A DNA stretch of 64,000 nucleotides, from NCBI GenBank assembly GCA_947172415.1, contig OX359192.1, positions 6,620,401 through 6,684,400 on the forward strand. The letters run 5' to 3'. The position numbers and the translations under genes were made by a program. Within the stretch, counting starts at the first letter, position 1. Every line of letters begins with the position of its first letter. Shown piece by piece: positions 54,201-64,000 of this stretch. The stretch comes from Chondrosia reniformis. Its lineage: Eukaryota > Porifera > Demospongiae > Chondrillida > Chondrillidae. The notes under the pieces were generated by a model. The model saw only the letters and a list, made by a program, of their open reading frames with translations, did no database searches and was not told where the DNA came from.

Positions 54201-56390
54201 GTGCTGTATACTGTATGATAATTAATAGGTTGTATGAATCAGTACACCAACCAGCAGTGTTCTTTGATTTCTTCATAGTTCTACATCTATAAACTCCACA
54301 TACTGTGAATAAGACTGTAATTATTGCAATGGCTACAGCAGCGAGTGATGCCAGACTAATTCCAATTATCTTTCCATCTTGAGACGGCTCATTAGCAGTA
54401 CTCATTAAGTTATCCTCATTTGAGCAAGAAAATGAACCGTTACTATTACTACACACTTGACTGCATCCTCCATTGTTTATACCACATTCGTCAATGTCTG
54501 TAATAGAATTATTTCAAAGTACATATAAGTGTCTTTACTAAGTAATGATAACTATACATACATACGTATATATACCGCATAAGATTTGCAGAGCCCAGAT
54601 CTAGACATACCATTACATGTCACTCCATCATCACCAAACTCATAGCCGGTGTAACATGAGCAAGCGAATGAGCCATTATTATTACTGCATGCTTGACTGC
54701 ATCCTCCATTATCAGTGGCACATTCATTAATGTCTATAAATGATGAATTTGAAAGTCTTCATATTTAGGTATTAAGAGTCTATATATATAGTCATTTTAA
54801 TATTCAAAGGGAATATTGATTGTATTGTCAGATATACCATTGCATGTTATCCCATCGGCATCTAACTCGTAGCCAGTGTTACATGAACAGACAAATGATC
54901 CATCATTATCGGTGCAAACCTGACTGCATCCTCCATTATCGGTGGTACATTCTTCAATATCTGCAATGTAAACAAGTTAGTAAATATATAGTAATGAATG
55001 ATTTGATATGGCTTATTTGTTGCGTTCATTATAAGATCAGCGGGTTTCATATTGAGATTACTGTTGCTGCATGATGCTCATATGAAACACACTGATCTTA
55101 TAGTAATAAATGTATATATATAAGGATCCAGTAATATTTGGAGAACTGTTTTTTTGGCTTACCATTGCATGTTGTCCCATCTGCATCTAACTCATAACCA
55201 GTGTTACATGAACAGACAAATGATCCCTCATTATCAGTGCAAACCTGACTGCATCCTCCATTATTGGTTGCACATTCATTGATATCTTTAGGAAAGATGT
55301 AAAGTATATATACTATTAGTGATATATGTTGACATATACATGCACACATGCATGTCTATGGAGATCCCTATTAGCTTCAAAAACTCACTGTTACATGTCA
55401 ATGTCATGACATTTAAAATGTAGCCTGATGTGCAGGAGCATTGGCATGAAACACTGCTGTATGCTAGTACTAAAATTATCTGCTGACTTGATGTCATGCG
55501 AGTCCTGTACACACGAGAATAATGAACAGTAGCTATATAGGATTGCTATATATTACAGAACTTCACTAACCATTTCTGGTAAGTGAAGTTCTGTCATAGT
55601 CATAGTTAATGCACATGTGCTCCTATAGCTAGACGAAAACCCTCAAATCATTGTATACCGTATAGTTCGGGAAATTTTCGTGTGATAAATTTTCGTGGTT
55701 TGAGCCAACCACGAAAATATTTTAACAACGAAAATTTCCCGAACTACGGTATATTATTTTATGTTCATCACACTTATATTTCTCTCCACTATTTTTCCTG
55801 ATGCCTGCATGGGTACCCTGGAAAGTAGCAAATCGCTAATGGGCCCTAAATAAAGTTGATGCTTCCCACTTAATCATTTATTAACTGCAAGTGACTAAGC
55901 GATTGTTTTTTATTCATATATGATAAGAACTATTATAGAGAACATTAAGAAACTGAGAATGCACAAAGACGAGACAATATAAGCTTATTAAGTTCTGCTC
56001 GAGCCGGAACACTGGAAAATGCACACGTTATAGAACAGCCAGCAACGGCGCGGCATTTTGAGAAATGAACTTTTATAGACTTGTAGCATATAGAAATGTA
56101 GAGACACACTAACCTCAGTACGTTCCTACACGTGCGCCCTAACCAACTCCTTGTACAAACACTCTCGTAGTGGGTCGCTGTACCATATACCACTGTCAAT
56201 CGGTATTGTAATGTCGACACTTGGCAAGTATTACACCTGTATAATTGCGTATGATTACTCGATATATATACCTGCAGATCTAGAGTAGCTCAAGGACTTA
56301 CGTTGGGTTTGGGGATGCCGTACGCGTTATTCCAAGAAAGAAGAGGCAAAGGACTAATCGAAACAAATAGCGATTTTTATAGATATACAT
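51276..56390 (-). CDS. Receptor tyrosine kinase B: four to five EGF modules, membrane segment, kinase with altered catalytic loop
   Basis: ATG 56390 gives [20 protein letters not shown], a signal peptide. Then come a Cys-rich exon ([20 protein letters not shown]), the half-EGF exon ([13 protein letters not shown]), three full EGF modules (about 54610-55290) and a fourth cut short ([20 protein letters not shown], then [12 protein letters not shown]) that runs into the membrane segment [20 protein letters not shown]. The juxtamembrane exon matches A ([23 protein letters not shown]). The kinase has [67 protein letters not shown] and [20 protein letters not shown], with the stop at 51276. Ser replaces the invariant Asn of HRDLAARN (codon 52437-52439). 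The outer half resembles A, the C-lobe resembles C. Confidence 0.88.
54013..54157 (-). pseudogene. Decayed extra copy of the juxtamembrane exon in kinase gene B
   Basis: The counterpart of the copy at 48191 in gene [38 protein letters not shown], then TAA. It shares the lost TTAG acceptor (TTGG) and the same stop, so the exon duplicated and decayed before A and B separated. An internal GTATGT could act as donor, so use as an alternative exon is not excluded. Confidence 0.6.
55556..55597. repeat. Short perfect hairpin in an intron of kinase B
   Basis: ACAGAACTTCACT and AGTGAAGTTCTGT are exact reverse complements around a loop of about 14 bases. Confidence 0.6.
55656..55751. mobile_element. 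96-bp palindromic MITE with TA target duplication
   Basis: The ends TACCGTATAGTTCGGGAAAT and its near reverse complement (ATTTCCCGAACTACGGTA) are inverted, flanked by TA on both sides. Inside, ATTTTCGTGGTT and AACCACGAAAAT form a second nested inverted repeat around TGAGCC. No coding capacity. It sits in the intron between exons 2 and 3 of kinase B; no such element is visible in the matching intron of kinase A. Confidence 0.8.
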
Positions 56391-56605
56391 CTCTTACAAG
56401 CTATCCATGCATGACTGATCGCGAATAATAAACAATAAGCACACAATGTTATATATACGCACTGAAATCATATAATAGAGTATAATTAAATATAGAGAGT
56501 ATTCAGGTATAGACATAGATCCACACAACATGCATAATACAATTAACTAAAATAACAAATTAGCCTCGCATATATCATTTTCTCAAATTGTGCAGATGAC
56601 CATAA

Positions 56606-61740
<5,135 letters not shown>

Positions 61741-61835
61741 AATCAATTTATCTATATGCTGATTGTGCCGCAAGTTAAGTTACTGGAAACACTATAAGTA
61801 AAGTATACGGTTGTAGCGACGGCTGCTCCTCCAAG

Positions 61836-61874
61836 ATGGCGGATAATCATCTAAATATATGGCAAGTGAAGTGA
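61836..61874 (+). other. Upstream ORF overlapping the PIG-A start
   Basis: ATG at 61836 in CCAAGATGGCGG, also a perfect YY1-like motif, opens a 12-codon frame ([15 protein letters not shown] 61872-61874). It overlaps the PIG-A ATG at 61859 in another frame, so if the 5' end lies upstream it would reduce PIG-A translation. Confidence 0.5.
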
Positions 61875-64000
61875 AGATTTCTCCTTGTGGTCCCAGTATA
61901 TATTGTCACTGTATTCTCTCCGATCACAGTATGTTGTCAGATTTTTTTCATCCGAATGTCGGTGGAGTCGAAGGCCACATATACCAGCTGTCACAGTGTC
62001 TTCTTTCCAGAGGTCACAAGGTAAGGGATGTGATAGGTGGAATACACTGAAGTGCACACAAGTTAATTTAAATGACGTAAACAGAACTATATGAATGTCA
62101 ATTATAGTTTAAAAAGTAGATCAGATTTTGACTTCCTATTTCAGATTTGTGGTTTTCGTTTTCTTTTTAAGATTATTGTTGTGACTCATGGTTTTGGTGA
62201 CCGAAAAGGCATTAGGTACCTCTCAAGCTTCCTCAAGGTAGGTATATAACTACAGCATAGGTACCTCTCAAGCTTCCTCAAGGTAGGTATATAACTACAG
62301 CATAGGTACCTCTCAAGCTTCCTCAAGGTAGGTATATACGTAACTACAGCATAGGTACCTTTCAAGCTTCCTCAAGGTAGGTATATAACTACAGCATTTT
62401 TGTATCAATAAGTACATTTTCACTCATAAGTATTATGTTTTCATTCAATGTTGTACTGTTGGAAATTACTTTGGTGATTTTTAAACATTAAAAATCAAGT
62501 CATTTCTTACATGGCAGAGGGTTACTGTTTTTTGTGGCTTCCTTTGCAGGTATACTATATTCCATGGTTGCCCATGTACAAGAGCAGTACCTTTCCAACA
62601 TTCTTTTCCCTTTTACCAATCCTACGAGACATTTGGATCAGGGAAGACATTGATATAGTCCATGGACATGGGGTACAGCTCACTATATATAAACAATAAC
62701 TTGTCCCAGAATGAACAAATGAATTCTGTGGATGTATGTATACTATTTATTGTACATTCTAGTTTAGCACTACAGGTTCACCCCTCCAGTCTGTTTAGCA
62801 AATGTTGACATTCTATCTTCTAATGTAGGCATTCTCGATGTCTTGCCATGAGGCTTTAGTTCATGCTAAATCTCTTGGTCTCAAGACCGCCTTTACAGAC
62901 CATTCTCTGTTTGGGTTTGCAGATGGTAGCTCAATAGTAACAAATAAGTTATTGGAGCTTGCTCTCGCAGATGCAGACCATGTCATTTGTGTGTCCTATA
63001 CAAGGTAGCTACAATTTGAAACACAGTATGCCAGCACTATATAAACCATAACACTAGCTTCCTAAATATAGGGTATGAATACACTAGTTTTTTTACATTT
63101 TAATTTTTTTATTATCTCTCCATTTGCACTTAGCAAGGAAAATACTTGTCTAAGGGCTACACTTCAGCCGGAAATGGTATCAGTGATACCTAATGCAGTT
63201 GACTCATCAGTGTTCACTCCAGAGCCGTCCAAAAGGGCTCCTGGAAAGAGTGAGTCAGTATTGTGCTGCCATTTTTGTGTACTGCCTTGTGAGTCTGAAC
63301 TGTCCCTTTACAGTTACCATAGTGATAATGAGCAGACTGGTCTATAGGAAGGGCACTGATCTGATGGTGGCTGTGATCCCAATTATTTGTAAAGCACATC
63401 CAAATGTATGCTTCCTCATCGGTATGTTACACCAGCTGCACAATACACTCATGTGTAGTTGCTATTGTAAGTAGTATGACTGGCGATGCGTACGTATGTA
63501 TGTAGCATTACCAATTCTTTATTAAGTTAAAAAGTTCATAGTTTTGTTATTTATTCAGCTTCAAGGTACTTATAAGCTTATCTTTGAGATGGTTCATCTT
63601 TAGGCTTTTGAGTATCTAGAGACAGTTTGTTTCATGAGAATCGATTCTCAAGAAACAAACTGTGTTTTGTAGATGCTCAAAGGATTAAAGATGAATTATC
63701 TCAAAGATAAGTTTGGTGCAGTTAGAAGAAATCCCTATATCATCTACTTATAAGCATGTAGCACTGGAATGATGTCAGTGTGTGTGCAGTGACTTGGTCA
63801 TGCTCTAGGTTGGTTTCCTTTGCTCTGTGAGAAGTCCTACCTTTTCACCTCTACACATGCCTAGTGTTAGTCTTTCATTGGTTTCTGTTGGGATTGATGA
63901 CTTTGAAATCAGTTTAAGTGAATCACCTAGCTGCCAGTGTCTCCAGAAGTCTTTTAAAAACAGCACATTTTGATGAGTAACTTGTTCCAGCTGTTCACCA
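61859..64000 (+). CDS. PIGA: PIG-A, GPI-anchor GlcNAc transferase catalytic subunit (3' end outside window)
   Basis: It transfers N-acetylglucosamine from UDP-GlcNAc to phosphatidylinositol on the cytoplasmic face of the ER, the first step of GPI-anchor synthesis. ATG 61859 gives [20 protein letters not shown]. Family sequence follows: [131 protein letters not shown] and [20 protein letters not shown]. DFFxPNxGGVExHIYxLSQ and [11 protein letters not shown] are PIG-A hallmarks of the GT4 fold. The last exon visible ends near 63421 (NVCFLIG); the rest, including the EX7E part and membrane anchor, lies beyond the edge. Confidence 0.95.
62214..62394 (+). repeat. 45-bp tandem duplication of an exon end plus splice donor in PIG-A, four copies
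   Basis: The exon ends GGTACCTCTCAAGCTTCCTCAAG, followed by donor GTAGGTATATAACTACAGCA. This block recurs three more times at once; one copy has GTATATACGTAACT, another TTTCAAG. The first donor (62238) gives the expected ...RYLSSFLK; use of later copies would read GTAGGTATATAA and stop. Confidence 0.9.
63574..63713. repeat. 140-bp near-perfect hairpin in a PIG-A intron
   Basis: Arms of about 69 bp meet at the palindrome GAATCGATTC (63638-63647). The left arm runs AAGCTTATCTTTGAGATGGT and onward; the right arm ends ATTATCTCAAAGATAAGTTT. Most arm differences are G/A or T/C, allowing G-U pairs in plus-strand RNA. An 11-bp direct repeat TACTTATAAGC lies at 63567-63577 and 63745-63755. Confidence 0.75.

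Noticed and set aside
55945-56220. MSTLQYRL... as the start of kinase B
   Set aside because: An upstream signal-peptide exon (ATG 56390) joins in phase through CNTCQVST; the same exon pair exists in gene A.

Overview
This is a piece of an animal genome. It is AT-rich, gene-dense and rich in introns, mostly 50-300 bp with GT-AG ends. The metazoan genes (myosin XV tail, MRTF, RhoGEF, Rac, receptor tyrosine kinases), the very short intergenic distances and the lineage-specific EGF-type receptor tyrosine kinases fit a demosponge such as Amphimedon. The species is my inference. Gene models were built by hand from splice sites and reading frames, so each CDS span runs from start codon to stop codon and includes introns.

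Layout. 1-6024 (+): C-terminal half of a myosin XV-like unconventional myosin (proline-rich linker, SH3, MyTH4, FERM). 6239-10270 (+): an SH3-DH-PH-SH3 RhoGEF. 10377-10952 (-): dynein light chain DNAL4, divergent from 11026-14536 (+): a SNX29-like RUN/coiled-coil/PX sorting nexin. 14719-21475 (+): a very long coiled-coil protein. 22083-23392 (-): a small BLUF/TEX47-like protein. 23568-29791 (-): the actin-regulated SRF coactivator MRTF/myocardin. 30134-30638 (+): a short Qc-SNARE. 30664-32048 (-): TSR3. 32393-33659 (-): a DUF4515-type coiled coil. 33720-34132 (+): SF3B5. 34161-35531 (-): endonuclease V. 35572-37106 (-): an unrecognised coiled-coil protein. 37339-38786 (+): Rac, with a possible alternative 3' exon at 39095-39308. 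39491-42975 (+): ASPSCR1/TUG. 43047-45243 (-): DDX47. 45435-61740 (-): a tandem array of three related receptor tyrosine kinases (A, B, C). 61859-end (+): PIG-A, cut by the window edge.

Genes are packed tightly. Divergent pairs share 60-340 bp promoters carrying recognisable CRE, YY1-like and MEF2-like sites. Convergent pairs end as little as 25-28 bp apart. Actin and Rho-family genes recur (myosin, RhoGEF, Rac, MRTF), but I see no proof that this is more than chance neighbourhood.

The most notable observations: (1) the Rac stop codon overlaps a consensus splice donor, which joins in frame to a downstream exon and would replace the terminal CAAX box by a 70-residue acidic tail; (2) tyrosine kinase B has Ser instead of the catalytic-loop Asn and looks like a recombinant of its neighbours; (3) minisatellites in SNX29 and PIG-A have multiplied a functional 5' splice site; (4) three perfect MEF2-type sites lie in the Rac divergent promoter; (5) the Qc-SNARE has His in its zero layer; (6) there are several foldback/MITE elements, one carrying a hammerhead-ribozyme-like core in each arm, plus a dispersed repeat family with three copies.
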